From Chloroflexota bacterium (lineage in GTDB: Bacteria > Chloroflexota > Limnocylindria > Limnocylindrales > CSP1-4): a stretch of 19,848 nucleotides of DNA. Both the position numbers and the translations under genes were made by a program. Below, piece by piece: positions 8,308 through 16,312 of this stretch (position 1 is the first letter of the stretch; each line of letters begins with the position of its first letter). The notes beneath the pieces were generated by a model. The model was not told the origin of the DNA, did no database searches, and saw only the letters and a list, made by a program, of their open reading frames with translations. Where the stretch lies: NCBI GenBank assembly GCA_021812735.1, contig JAKAMV010000075.1, positions 1-19,848 on the forward strand. The letters are read 5' to 3'.

Positions 8308-9483
8308 ATGCGCGCGCCAGTGTCCGCCCCCCAGTCCGTCCCGGTCGAGCCGGCTGCGCCGGGTCCCGTGCGCGGCGGGCGTCGACGGGTCCTGGGGGCG
8401 CTGGCCGCCCTCGTCCTGCTCGGTGCAGGCGGCGCGCTCGCCATGCACCAGCTGACGTCACCTCCCGCGGACCCGCGCGCCGCGTCCGCCGTCTCGGGCG
8501 ACAGCGTGCCGGCCGGCGGGGTCGCCAGTGGTGGCTCCAGTCCGGCAGGCGCCGGTGCGCCGTCCGGAGCCGGCGGCCCGGGCGGGTCGCCAGCGTCGGC
8601 GCCCGCCAGCGCAGCGTCGGGCCCGGCGGCGGGCGCCGCGTCGGGGGCATCGTGGACGACTTGGAGACCGCAGGGGCGCGGCTCGCTGACGACGTTCGCG
8701 CTCCCCGCGCCTTGGACGGGCGGCGTGGTCCGCCAGGTCAAGGTCGTCGTCTATCTGCCCGCCGGCTACGCCACCTCGACGCGGGCGTATCCCGTCGTCT
8801 ACGAGGCCCCGTTCTCGTTCAACCTGTTCGAGAACTGGATCGGGCTGCAGGCGATCCTCGACGCGAAGATCGCGTCGGGCGCGCTCCCGGCCTCGCTCTA
8901 CGTGTTCGTGCAGCCGGCGCACAGCCCGATCCACGACACGGAGTGCGCCGACTCGGTGGACGGCAGGCAGAAGGTCGACACCTTCGTCTCGTCCACGCTG
9001 GTCCAGACCGTCGACCAGCGCTTCCGGACCATCCCGACTGCCGCCGCGCGTGCCGTGATGGGCTTCTCGCAGGGGGGCTTCTGCGCCGCGATGCTCGCCC
9101 TGCAGCACCCGGACGTCTTCGCCACGGCGATCTCCATCAGCGGCTACTACGAGGCCGGCATCCGGAGCGGTCAGACCCCAGTGGCCTGGATGCCGTTCGG
9201 CGGGCTGGCAGCGGCCGAAGCCGCGGCATCGCCCGTGCGGCTCGTGACCCGGTTGACGCCGGCCCAGCGGCAGACGACGCTGCTCGTCCTGGAGGCCGAT
9301 CCCGCACAGCCGTTCTACGGGCCCCAGTACACGGCGATGCTCGCGGCAGCGCATCGGGCCGGCGTGGCCGTCGTCGCCGTGCCCATGCAGGCCCCGCACT
9401 CGTGGCCCGTCGTCGCCGCCTCGTTGCCGATGATGCTCGCGGCGCTCGCCCAGCACGAGGCCAGGCTGCACGTCTTCGGCTGA
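8308..9483 (+). CDS. Secreted or signal-anchored esterase, paralogue of the esterase at 3286
   Basis: 391 aa. A short Arg-rich cytoplasmic start is followed by one hydrophobic segment (about 28-50), either signal peptide or membrane anchor, then an Ala/Gly/Ser/Pro-rich linker (about 55-110) and an alpha/beta-hydrolase domain of the putative esterase/antigen 85 group. The nucleophile is Ser254 in GFSQGGF and the base His364 in PHSWP. From the YLPxGY motif to the QHE--L-VF end it aligns almost without gaps to the 3286 esterase (shared blocks include [15 protein letters not shown] and [10 protein letters not shown]), so a duplication is clear. The N-terminal parts are unrelated: one hydrophobic segment here, four there. 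The start ATG has GAGGAG 6 nt upstream; the frame is open far to the left, but that part is shadow. It is transcribed divergently from the glycosyltransferase. The substrate is unknown. Confidence 0.87.
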   Translation: MRAPVSAPQSVPVEPAAPGPVRGGRRRVLGALAALVLLGAGGALAMHQLTSPPADPRAASAVSGDSVPAGGVASGGSSPAGAGAPSGAGGPGGSPASAPASAASGPAAGAASGASWTTWRPQGRGSLTTFALPAPWTGGVVRQVKVVVYLPAGYATSTRAYPVVYEAPFSFNLFENWIGLQAILDAKIASGALPASLYVFVQPAHSPIHDTECADSVDGRQKVDTFVSSTLVQTVDQRFRTIPTAAARAVMGFSQGGFCAAMLALQHPDVFATAISISGYYEAGIRSGQTPVAWMPFGGLAAAEAAASPVRLVTRLTPAQRQTTLLVLEADPAQPFYGPQYTAMLAAAHRAGVAVVAVPMQAPHSWPVVAASLPMMLAALAQHEARLHVFG

Positions 9484-9746
9484 GCCGCCGAAGGTCATCG
9501 GGGCCGTCGCCCTCGACCGCGGTGTCGCGCCGGCGCTCCACGCGGGCCCGAGGGCAGCGTCGATCCGCTCGACGGGCGCCCCGCGGCCCGACCCGGCAGG
9601 CCGTCCTCGCCCGGGGCCGCATCCACCGCCGGTCGCCGGTCGGGCGGGCGCCCCGTCGCGGATCAGGGCCCGAGCGCGCCCCCGCTGTACGATGGACCTC
9701 CCGGCGACCGCGCGCCGGACCTCCTCGATGCCCACCGGAGAACGCC
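9484..9746. other. Intergenic region before tkt with a possible promoter
   Basis: 263 bp without a supported gene. The only AT-rich island is TGTACGAT at 9686-9693, whose TACGAT resembles a -10 box about 54 nt before the tkt ATG. No -35 is recognisable. GGAG at 9737-9740 is the tkt Shine-Dalgarno. No hairpin terminator for the esterase was evident. Confidence 0.4.
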
Positions 9747-11840
9747 ATGACCCTGCCGGACGCCCGCCTCGAGCGGCTTGCCGTCGATACGATCCGAACG
9801 CTGTCGATCGACGGCGTGCAGCAGGCGAACTCGGGGCACCCCGGCGCGCCCATGGGGGCCGCCGCCATGGCCTTCGCCCTCTGGACGCGGCACCTCCGCC
9901 ACGCGCCGACGCACCCGGACTGGGCCAACCGCGATCGCTTCGTCCTGTCGGCCGGCCATGCGTCGATGCTGCTCTACTCGCTGCTCCACCTCACGGGCTA
10001 CGCCGTCACGCTCGACGATCTCAAGGCCTTCCGCCAGTGGGGGTCGGTCACGCCAGGCCACCCCGAGCACGGCCTGACCGCCGGCGTGGAGGCGACCACC
10101 GGGCCGCTGGGGCAGGGCGTCTCGAACGCGGTGGGCATGGCGATCGCCGAGCGGCGGCTGGCCGCCGAGTTCAATCAGCCGGGCCACACCGTCGTCGACC
10201 ACCACACCTACGCCGTCTGCTCGGACGGCGACCTGCAGGAGGGCGTCAGCGCCGAGGCGTGCTCGCTCGCCGGCCACCTGCGGCTCGGCAAGCTGATCGT
10301 GCTGTACGACGACAACCACATCCAGCTCGACGGGCCCACCGCGCTCGCGTTCAGCGAGGACGTGCCGGGTCGGTTCGCCGCGTACGGCTGGCACACCCAG
10401 CGCGTGGAGGACGGCAACGACGTGGCGGCCGTGAGTGCAGCGATCGACGCCGCGAAGGCCGATCCCCGTCCGTCGATCATCGCCGTCCGCACCCACATCG
10501 GCTTCGGCAGCCCCAACAAGCAGGACAGCCAGAAGAGCCACGGCGCGCCGCTGGGCCCCGATGAGGTGCGCCTCACCAAGAAGGCGTACGGCTGGGATCC
10601 GGACAGGACGTTCTACGTCCCGGCCGAGGCGGCCGCGCTGTTCCGCGCCGCGGTGGGCGAGGGCGAGGCGCGCGTCGCGGACTGGAACGCCCGCATGGAC
10701 GCGTACGCGGCCGCCTTCCCGGAGCTCGCGGCCGAGCTGCGCCGACGGCTCGACGGCCGCAAGCCGGAGGGCTGGTCCGCGGCCCTGCCGAGCTGGGAGA
10801 CGGGCACCGAGGTGGCCACCCGGAACGCCAGCCAAGACGCCATCCAGGCGCTCGCGGGGGTGCTGCCGGGGCTGTTCGGCGGCTCGGCGGACCTGTCCGA
10901 GTCCAACCTCACCGACGTGAAGGCCAACGGCCTCGACAGCTTCGAGGCCGACAGCCCCGGGCGGAACCTGCGCTTCGGCGTCCGCGAGCACGCGATGGGC
11001 GCCATCGCCAACGGCATCGCCTGCCACGGCGGCTTCCTGCCGTACGTCGCCACCTTCCTCACGTTCAGCGACTACATGCGGGGCTCGGTGCGGCTGGCCG
11101 CGCTGTCCGGCCTGCACGTCGTCTACGTCTGGACCCACGATTCCATCGGCCTGGGCGAGGACGGCCCCACCCACCAGCCCGTCGAGCACTACGCGGCACT
11201 GCGCGCGGTCCCCAACCTGTGGTTCGTGCGGCCGGGCGACGCGAACGAGGCGGCCGCCGCGTGGGCGCTCGCGGTGGAGCGGCCGGAGATCGAGGGTGCC
11301 GGCCCCGGCCCGGTGGCGCTGGCGCTGACGCGTCAGAAGCTGCCCACCCTGCCGGGCACGGCGGAGCGCGCCCGCGACGGGGTGCGACGCGGCGGCTATG
11401 TGCTCCGCGAGTCCTCCGGCGGCTCGCCCCAGCTCATCCTCATCGCGACCGGATCCGAGCTGTCGCTGTGCGCCGCGGCCGTAGACGCCCTCGAGGCCGA
11501 CGGCATCCCGACGCGGGTGGTCAGCCTCCCCTGCTGGGAGCGCTTCGACGCGCAGGACGCCGCGTACCGCGAGTCCGTCCTGCCGGGGGCGGTGCGCAAG
11601 CGCCTCGCCGTCGAGGCGGGCGTGTCGTTCGGATGGGAGCGCTACGCGGGCGACGAGGGCGCGGTCCTGGGCCTCGACCGGTTCGGCGCCAGCGCCCCCG
11701 CCGGCGCCCTGCAGAAGGCGTTCGGGTTCACCGTGGACAACGTGGCGGCCACGGGCCGGCGGATCGTGCGGGAGAGCCTGCGCGGACGGGTGGGCGTCAG
11801 CGGGCCCGTGGCGGGCGAGCCGCACCACCACCACGGCTGA
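9747..11840 (+). CDS. tkt: Transketolase
   Basis: Thiamine-diphosphate enzyme of the non-oxidative pentose phosphate pathway (and Calvin cycle where present). It moves two-carbon ketol units between sugar phosphates in the cytoplasm. Full length at 697 aa. The N-terminal TPP domain shows His31 in SGHPGAPMG, His71 in SAGHASM and the GDG-type motif DGDLQEG (160-166) with Asn190 closing the metal/TPP site. The pyrimidine domain has Glu414 in [10 protein letters not shown], the residue that activates the cofactor. The C-terminal domain follows from about 555. The start ATG has GGAG 6 nt upstream. The protein ends in a natural four-His tail before a final Gly. It is followed 21 bp later by rpiB, forming a pentose-phosphate operon. 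Confidence 0.97.
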   Translation: MTLPDARLERLAVDTIRTLSIDGVQQANSGHPGAPMGAAAMAFALWTRHLRHAPTHPDWANRDRFVLSAGHASMLLYSLLHLTGYAVTLDDLKAFRQWGSVTPGHPEHGLTAGVEATTGPLGQGVSNAVGMAIAERRLAAEFNQPGHTVVDHHTYAVCSDGDLQEGVSAEACSLAGHLRLGKLIVLYDDNHIQLDGPTALAFSEDVPGRFAAYGWHTQRVEDGNDVAAVSAAIDAAKADPRPSIIAVRTHIGFGSPNKQDSQKSHGAPLGPDEVRLTKKAYGWDPDRTFYVPAEAAALFRAAVGEGEARVADWNARMDAYAAAFPELAAELRRRLDGRKPEGWSAALPSWETGTEVATRNASQDAIQALAGVLPGLFGGSADLSESNLTDVKANGLDSFEADSPGRNLRFGVREHAMGAIANGIACHGGFLPYVATFLTFSDYMRGSVRLAALSGLHVVYVWTHDSIGLGEDGPTHQPVEHYAALRAVPNLWFVRPGDANEAAAAWALAVERPEIEGAGPGPVALALTRQKLPTLPGTAERARDGVRRGGYVLRESSGGSPQLILIATGSELSLCAAAVDALEADGIPTRVVSLPCWERFDAQDAAYRESVLPGAVRKRLAVEAGVSFGWERYAGDEGAVLGLDRFGASAPAGALQKAFGFTVDNVAATGRRIVRESLRGRVGVSGPVAGEPHHHHG

Positions 11841-11846
11841 GCCCAG

Positions 11847-11852
11847 CAGGAG
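11847..11852 (+). promoter_or_regulatory. Strong Shine-Dalgarno of rpiB
   Basis: A full AGGAGG match 9 nt before the rpiB ATG, between the tkt stop and rpiB. It allows independent loading on the bicistronic message. Confidence 0.7.
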
Positions 11853-11861
11853 GTCCGTGTC

Positions 11862-12332
11862 ATGCGTATCGTGTTGGCCGCCGACCATGCCGGGGCGGCG
11901 TTCAAGGGGGAGTTGATCGCCAAGCTCCGGGCCACCGTGGGCGACGCCCACGAGCTCATCGACCTCGGCGGCGACGGCTCCGATCCGCTCGACGACTACC
12001 CGGACTTCGCCCGGGCCTTGGGCCGGGCGATCCAGGAGGGTCGCGCTGACCGGGGCATCCTGGTCTGCGGCTCCGGCGTGGGAGCCTCGATCGCCGCCAA
12101 CAAGCTGCGCGGCGTCCGGGCGGCCATCTGCCACGACACATACTCGGCGCACCAGGGCGTGGAGCACGACGACATGAACGTGCTCACGATGGGGGCTCGG
12201 GTGATCGGCGTGGAGCCGGCGGTCGAGTGCTCGCTCGCGTTCCTGGCGGCCGCGTTCAGTGGCCAGCCGCGGCATCGACGACGCCTCGACAAGGTGCTCG
12301 CGATCGAGGCTGAATCGATGGGCGGGGCCTGA
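11862..12332 (+). CDS. rpiB: Ribose-5-phosphate isomerase B
   Basis: Interconverts ribose-5-phosphate and ribulose-5-phosphate, supplying substrates to the transketolase encoded just upstream. 156 aa, normal for RpiB/LacAB proteins. Motifs: the N-terminal Asp8-His9 of AADHAG, Cys69 in [14 protein letters not shown] (the Cys used as general base in the E. coli-type enzyme), and the end of the core [11 protein letters not shown] (106-116). AGGAGG at 11,847-11,852 gives a strong Shine-Dalgarno 9 nt before the ATG. The 21-bp spacing to tkt and common strand support one operon. It is the last clearly chromosomal gene before the tRNA remnant. Confidence 0.95.
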   Translation: MRIVLAADHAGAAFKGELIAKLRATVGDAHELIDLGGDGSDPLDDYPDFARALGRAIQEGRADRGILVCGSGVGASIAANKLRGVRAAICHDTYSAHQGVEHDDMNVLTMGARVIGVEPAVECSLAFLAAAFSGQPRHRRRLDKVLAIEAESMGGA

Positions 12333-12442
12333 GGCCGAGGAACACGTGCAGGCTGAGCCGCGCATCGAATGCTCCTTCGCGGGACGGCAAGGCGTCGCGT
12401 CGCGCAACCGCTGACCCGCGTGGCGATGCACCAACGATGAGC

Positions 12443-12472
12443 TGGTCGGGGCCGGAGGATTTGAACCCACGG
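12443..12472 (-). pseudogene. tRNA 3'-end fragment (tRNA-Pro-like), probable attachment site
   Basis: On the minus strand this reads as a T-arm (G-TTCAAAT-C), the 3' acceptor strand GGCCCCG, discriminator A and an encoded CCA. The matching 5' acceptor strand would be CGGGGCC, the start typical of bacterial tRNA-Pro. No such 5' strand, D-arm or anticodon stem is present upstream on that strand (12,473-12,560), and positions 50-51 no longer pair with the T-stem. It is thus a 3' fragment of about 25-30 nt rather than a tRNA gene. Such fragments are typically left at one end of an element integrated into a tRNA 3' end. The CCA side faces rpiB, so the inserted DNA would lie at higher coordinates. 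A plain decayed tRNA is the alternative. Confidence 0.6.
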
Positions 12473-12780
12473 TTCCCACATGCCGGATCGTGGTGCCGGA
12501 GTGGATCTACGGGCGCTCGGCCGCGTCCGGCATAGTCCTGCTGTGGGCAGGCGCCCTCCTGGCGACCGACATCTCTGCACAGCGTCGGGGTCTGACCGAG
12601 TCGACGTTGCGAACGTGGGTCAAGTCCGGGCGAGCGCGCGCGCCCTCGCGGAGAAAGTCGGCATCCCAGTCGACGATCGCCTTGAAAACCTCTCGTCTAG
12701 CAGGGCAGCGTCCCATATTCCCGCCCTGCACCCTCCCACGACCGAGCGTGGTTTCTCGCCCGCCTCGATAGCGTTGGGGA
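12473..12780. other. Gene-poor stretch inside the putative element boundary
   Basis: About 300 bp between the tRNA fragment and the regulatory dyads. Several frames of 90-107 codons are open (for example plus from 12,490, minus ending at 12,507), but they overlap each other on both strands, lack ribosome binding sites and resemble no family I know. I see no supported gene, integrase remnant or RNA. Confidence 0.4.
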
Positions 12781-12783
12781 AGG

Positions 12784-12803
12784 TCAAGTGCTATGTGACT
12801 TGA
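12784..12803. promoter_or_regulatory. Dyad 1 upstream of the secreted protease (TCAAGT-N8-ACTTGA)
   Basis: Perfect 6-bp inverted repeat with an 8-nt spacer, about 20 bp in total as for many dimeric regulators. It shares its last base with the next dyad. Confidence 0.45.
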
Positions 12804-12818
12804 TGTCGTACCCGACAT
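12803..12818. promoter_or_regulatory. Dyad 2 upstream of the secreted protease (ATGTCG-N4-CGACAT)
   Basis: Perfect 6-bp inverted repeat with a 4-nt spacer, abutting dyad 1. It could be an operator or a short hairpin; nothing in the sequence names the regulator. Confidence 0.45.
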
Positions 12819-12841
12819 GACTCGTCGCAACCCTGGGACGA

Positions 12842-12857
12842 TGTGAATGATTTCACA
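12842..12857. promoter_or_regulatory. Perfect CRP/FNR-type operator (TGTGA-N6-TCACA)
   Basis: The 16-bp palindrome TGTGA-ATGATT-TCACA equals the E. coli CRP consensus core in both half-sites, and the symmetry extends one base inward (TGTGAA/TTCACA). It lies 73 bp before the ATG of the secreted protease at 12,930. Regulators of the CRP/FNR superfamily in Actinobacteria and Chloroflexota recognise similar sites. No such regulator is encoded in the window. Confidence 0.55.
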
Positions 12858-12929
12858 CAGCCTCGGCCATGAGCCACTCCGACGGCGGGGGGTAGGCCGA
12901 CCGGCAAGGCGAAAAGGGGGACGTGCGCA

Positions 12930-14294
12930 ATGATGAGCCGACGTGCGCTGGCTGCGGCATTCGCCACGACAGTCATCCTGATGTCGATCACCCTAGGGCC
13001 AGTGACGGCAGCCTCGAGCCCAATTGAGACGGCGCAGGCCAGCGTGACTGTCGCTGCGAGCCAACCGAGCACAGATTGGCTGGCCCATGCAAGGATCGTC
13101 CGCTTGGACTTCGGCCTGCCAGCCGATGACGCAACGCTGGTGAGGCTCGCGAGCGGGGGGGACGTTGGGAGCGGTCAGTGGGGAATTCCGATGACCGCCG
13201 ACGAGGAGGCCAGGCTCGATCTCATGGGGCGTATGACATTCGCGAACGAGATCACGAAGGGCGTGCTGCCATACACGGAGAATCTCGCTACCTATGCAGG
13301 CGCGTGGATCGACGAGCTGCAGAACGGCTCACTCGTCATCATGCTGACCCAGGCGGACGCCGCAACGGAGGCGACGATTCGGTCCCTTCTCCCCGCCGAC
13401 AGCCGAGGCCTCCGATTCAGCATCGTCTCGACACCCTATGCGACACTCGTCTCGGCCGCGGAAGCCGTAGCCGCCAACTGGGATGCCGCGTTGCCCAACG
13501 TCCCCCTCTATCAGGCTGGCGTTGATACGGTGTCGAATCAGATCGACACCCAAGTTCCGGCCTCCGACGTTGCCGCCGCAATGGCGAAGATCGGCTCGCT
13601 CGGCCTGGCGCAGGGCGTCCGTGTGGCGGTCACCGCCGGTGAACCGTCGCAGGATGTGACCTGCACCGATCGTGACCATTGCTACTCCCCCCTCGTGGCT
13701 GGCGATGTGATCCGCAATGGGTCCACGAGCTCAACGGGCACGTGCACCATGGCGTGGCACATTGCTTTGAGCGGCGGTGACAAGCAATTCATGACCGCTG
13801 GCCACTGCGGGCGCTACTACCTGCCCTCGGTGAGCTGGTACCACAAGGGCTATGGGTACATCGGCGACGACGCCTCGAATCTCGAGGACCTCTCAAGCAC
13901 CAAGAAGGATGAGATGAGGATTCAGATGCCTGACGCGCAGGCCTCTGACCTTGTCTACTCGGTGGGCGGGATCATGAGCAGCGCTGCGCTGCCGGTCGTT
14001 GGTGAGGCTGTGTGCGTGAGCAAGGGGATCTCCAACTCGATCCAGTGCGGCACAGTGACGTCCACGTGGACGTCGTGGACGAGCAATGACTGCAATCCCG
14101 CATGTACAGTGTGGGGAGGGGCGACGAGCGGGCTCACGGCCTCGCCTGGCGACAGCGGCTCGCCCATCTACCAGACCTACTCTGCAGGTGGAGACAGCTA
14201 CATCGTCCCGGTCGGTGTCCTGGACACAGCTGGCGGGCTCTTCGCTCGAGTGGTCGACGCGCTCACCTACTGGGGAGCGTCGATCGTTCCCTAG
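12930..14294 (+). CDS. Secreted S1-family serine protease (streptogrisin/alpha-lytic-like)
   Basis: 454 aa. A signal peptide occupies residues 1-28 (MMSRR, hydrophobic core, then PVTAAS). A pro-like region follows (about 30-240), and a chymotrypsin-fold domain takes the C-terminal half. The catalytic triad is visible: His292 in TAGHCG, Asp327 in KKDEMR (the likely acid) and Ser409 in SPGDSGSP. A TC-TM-(N)-TAGHC pair of cysteines suggests the usual disulfide beside the catalytic His, and further Cys pairs occur in the domain. It is probably secreted as a zymogen to degrade external protein. The start has AGGGGG 9 nt upstream and follows three operator-like dyads including a CRP-type site. Third codon positions carry many more A/T bases than the neighbouring tkt or esterases, suggesting horizontal acquisition. 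Confidence 0.85.
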   Translation: MMSRRALAAAFATTVILMSITLGPVTAASSPIETAQASVTVAASQPSTDWLAHARIVRLDFGLPADDATLVRLASGGDVGSGQWGIPMTADEEARLDLMGRMTFANEITKGVLPYTENLATYAGAWIDELQNGSLVIMLTQADAATEATIRSLLPADSRGLRFSIVSTPYATLVSAAEAVAANWDAALPNVPLYQAGVDTVSNQIDTQVPASDVAAAMAKIGSLGLAQGVRVAVTAGEPSQDVTCTDRDHCYSPLVAGDVIRNGSTSSTGTCTMAWHIALSGGDKQFMTAGHCGRYYLPSVSWYHKGYGYIGDDASNLEDLSSTKKDEMRIQMPDAQASDLVYSVGGIMSSAALPVVGEAVCVSKGISNSIQCGTVTSTWTSWTSNDCNPACTVWGGATSGLTASPGDSGSPIYQTYSAGGDSYIVPVGVLDTAGGLFARVVDALTYWGASIVP

Positions 14295-14305
14295 CACCCG
14301 CGAAG

Positions 14306-14343
14306 GCGCACGAGAGCGGAGGTCACCCGTCGCCCTCGTGCGC
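14306..14343 (+). terminator. Hairpin downstream of the secreted protease
   Basis: GCGCACGAG (14,306-14,314) and CTCGTGCGC (14,335-14,343) form a perfect 9-bp stem with a 20-nt, partly self-pairing loop, beginning 11 bp after the protease stop. No T-run follows, so the terminator call rests on position and stem stability. Confidence 0.5.
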
Positions 14344-14348
14344 GCAAC

Positions 14349-14372
14349 GATAGTCGCTGGGATAGTCGCTGG
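14349..14372. repeat. Two tandem 12-bp repeats
   Basis: GATAGTCGCTGG occurs twice head-to-tail (14,349-14,360 and 14,361-14,372) between the protease terminator and the next gene. The role is unknown; it may be simple slippage. Confidence 0.7.
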
Positions 14373-14543
14373 CTGGAGGGTTCCGTCGATCGTGCTTGCA
14401 GATTCGGGCCGTACGACCGTGCCGCGGCTGTGTCGATCCCACCGACTTGTCGAGCTGGACTCCTGCTCGTTGATCACACCACCTGTCCACGGCGTGTCCG
14501 ATGATGGGGCGGTGGATCGACCATGAGGCCGGTGGAGTCGAGG

Positions 14544-14549
14544 AGGAGG
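14544..14549 (+). promoter_or_regulatory. Shine-Dalgarno selecting the GTG start at 14,559
   Basis: AGGAGG, part of a longer GGAGGAGG run, lies 9 nt before the GTG at 14,559 and 0 nt before the ATG at 14,550. The spacing favours the GTG. Confidence 0.55.
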
Positions 14550-14558
14550 ATGCGGGAC

Positions 14559-15116
14559 GTGTCACGGTTGGTGATCGCGGGAATCGGCATGGCCCTTGCC
14601 GCGCTGATGGCCTCGTCGCCTGTCGCGGCCGCGGGAGGCAGGGTGTCCATCGAGCTGGAGGGGCCGGTGGCCCACCTGCCCACCCCGCGGCCCGACTACG
14701 CGCTCGAGGTGGACGGGCGGGCGTGGACCATCGGCCAGACGATGGTCGGGGCCAGCGTGGCCCTCGAGGTCAGCGGACCGGTGGTGGTCCGGCTGCGCGC
14801 GCTGCCCGGGTGCCAGGCCGTCGTGATGTTCGTGGCGCAGCCGGGCTCCTCGCACATCATCCGGTTCCTGGGGCAGGGCGCGTTCCGCGTGGAGGACTGG
14901 ACCAAGAACGGGCTCGATCTCCTCAACGGGCTGCCCGCAGGCGGACCCCCGATCTGCGCCCCGCTGCCGGACACATCGACGGCGCTCGCTGCTCGTCCGC
15001 CCGGCGGCACCCGTGGTGCGCCGTGGGTCCTGCTCGCCTGCGGGGCGGGCGCGGCGCTGGCGACCGCGCGGCGAGCCCGCCGCCGCCATGCACGCATGAT
15101 CCGCCTCGCGGGATGA
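14559..15116 (+). CDS. Small exported protein with C-terminal membrane anchor, function unknown
   Basis: 185 aa from the GTG at 14,559. A signal peptide is clear (MSRLVIAGIG, hydrophobic core, then SSPVAAA, residues 1-25). A domain of about 115 residues follows, rich in beta-prone stretches. A C-terminal hydrophobic segment (about 156-172) is followed by an Arg-rich tail, the layout of a surface-anchored type I membrane protein. I recognise no family. Start choice: ATGs at 14,523 and 14,550 are in frame, but AGGAGG at 14,544-14,549 abuts the second and is ideally placed (9 nt) for the GTG at 14,559, which also gives the cleanest signal peptide. It has the same orientation as the protease upstream but is separated by a hairpin and 260 bp, so it is probably a separate unit. 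Confidence 0.65.
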   Translation: MSRLVIAGIGMALAALMASSPVAAAGGRVSIELEGPVAHLPTPRPDYALEVDGRAWTIGQTMVGASVALEVSGPVVVRLRALPGCQAVVMFVAQPGSSHIIRFLGQGAFRVEDWTKNGLDLLNGLPAGGPPICAPLPDTSTALAARPPGGTRGAPWVLLACGAGAALATARRARRRHARMIRLAG

Positions 15117-15196
15117 CGCCGAGCGACCGGGCCGAGGCCTGTTCGAGGGAATCGACATCCTCGGGCGGCTGAGGCGAGGACCTCGCGGTCACGTCC

Positions 15197-16312
15197 CTAG
15201 TGTCCCGAATCGCTGGTCGCTGGCCGCTTCCGGACCGCCTTGGCCAGGATCTCGTCCGCCGTCTTGACCCAGGTGAACGGGCTGGCGCCGTCGTTCCACT
15301 GAGCGGTGAACGTATCGATCATCGCGACGAGCTCCTTGACACTGCCGAAGCTGCCCCTGCGGATCGCCTGGCGGGTGAGGATGCCGAACCACGTCTCGAC
15401 CTGGTTCAGCCACGAGGCCGAGGTGGGTGTGAAGTGGAAGGTGAACCGCTTGTGGCCCGTCAGCCACGTCTGCACGTCCGGTGTCTTGTGGGTGCTGACG
15501 TTGTCGAGGATGACGTGGACCTCCCCCTTCGGGTACGCCCGCGCGACGAGGCGCAGGAAGCCCAGGAAGTCGTCGGCGGTGAGGCGCCCCCGGGCTTGGT
15601 TCGTGACCCGGCCGGTCGCCACCTCAAGCGCGGCGAACAGGCTCGTCGTGCCATTGCGCTTGTAGTCGTGGGTGTGGCGCTCGACCTGGCCCGGCCGGAG
15701 CGGGAGCATCGGCTGCGTTCGATCGAGGGCCTGGATCTGGGTCTTCTCATCGACGGAGAGCACGATCGCCCGCTTGGGTGGCGCGAGGTACAGCCCGACC
15801 ACATCGCGGACCTTGGCCTCGAGATGGGGGTCGGTGCTGAACTTGAACGTTTCCGTCCGGTGCGGCTGGAGGCCGGCCTCCTTCCAGATCCGCTGGACCG
15901 TCCGAGTGCTCATGGCGACTTCGCGGGCGAGCCGGCGCGAGCTCCAGTGGCTGAGGCCCGCCGGTGGCTCCGAGAGCGTGAGGGCGATGACCCGATCACG
16001 GTCCGTCCGCCCATAGACCCGCTCGCGTCCGGGCCGCGGCGCATCGTGCAGCCCGGACACACGATCCCGCTCGAACCGCCGACGCCAGAGCAGGACCGTC
16101 ATCGGGGCGACTCGCAGCTCGGCTGCGATCCGGGCGTTCGGCTGGCCCTCGACGGCACGCAGCACGATCCGGGCTCGGGTGGCCAGGCGTTGCTCGGTCC
16201 GGCCCGCACGCGCCAGCGCTCGGAGGGCCGCCAGTTCAGGGTCATCCACGGTCAGCGGAGGAGCGGGATGGTTCGGCATGGGCAGCATCGTAGCTGCGAT
16301 CTCGCCAAACAT
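15197..16312 (-). CDS. IS630-family DDE transposase
   Basis: 371 aa, full length. An N-terminal helix-turn-helix region (about 38-80, including RIAAELRVAPMTVLLWRRRF) and a second DNA-binding segment (about 120-146) precede the DDE catalytic core: Asp188 in SVDEKTQ, Asp270 in VILDNVSTHK and Glu306 in NQVETWF. The 35-residue D-E interval suits the IS630/Tc1-mariner superfamily. The ATG at 16,312 has GGAG 8 nt upstream (16,321-16,324); internal ATGs at 16,288 and 16,279 lack one. The final codon, CAC at 15,202-15,200, uses the first bases of the element. The TAG stop (15,199-15,197) lies in the target-derived CTAG. No frameshift or missing catalytic residue, so it is probably active. Confidence 0.93.
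   Translation of the reverse strand: MFGEIAATMLPMPNHPAPPLTVDDPELAALRALARAGRTEQRLATRARIVLRAVEGQPNARIAAELRVAPMTVLLWRRRFERDRVSGLHDAPRPGRERVYGRTDRDRVIALTLSEPPAGLSHWSSRRLAREVAMSTRTVQRIWKEAGLQPHRTETFKFSTDPHLEAKVRDVVGLYLAPPKRAIVLSVDEKTQIQALDRTQPMLPLRPGQVERHTHDYKRNGTTSLFAALEVATGRVTNQARGRLTADDFLGFLRLVARAYPKGEVHVILDNVSTHKTPDVQTWLTGHKRFTFHFTPTSASWLNQVETWFGILTRQAIRRGSFGSVKELVAMIDTFTAQWNDGASPFTWVKTADEILAKAVRKRPATSDSGH

Noticed and set aside
11817..11840. Four-His tail of transketolase as an engineered tag
   Set aside because: Only four His followed by Gly, encoded in native high-GC context with rpiB directly after; natural His-rich tails occur.
9663..12479. 938-codon open frame on the minus strand
   Set aside because: It is antisense to tkt and rpiB, both unmistakable, and its translation is His/Arg/Gly/Ala-rich shadow sequence produced by the high-GC codon pattern.
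12443..12540. A complete tRNA gene on the minus strand
   Set aside because: No 5' acceptor strand, D-arm or proper anticodon loop can be found; the position aligned to U33 is C and the T-stem has a mismatch.
12490..12771. Plus frame with GLTESTLRTWVKSGR, suggestive of a transposase helix-turn-helix
   Set aside because: The match is one short helix-like string; surrounding residues are unlike any transposase and no start signal is present.
14474..14683. Minus-strand frame with an RILLLDSTGL motif resembling a transposase remnant
   Set aside because: It is opposite a plus-strand signal peptide with a strong ribosome binding site, and the rest of the frame shows no transposase features.
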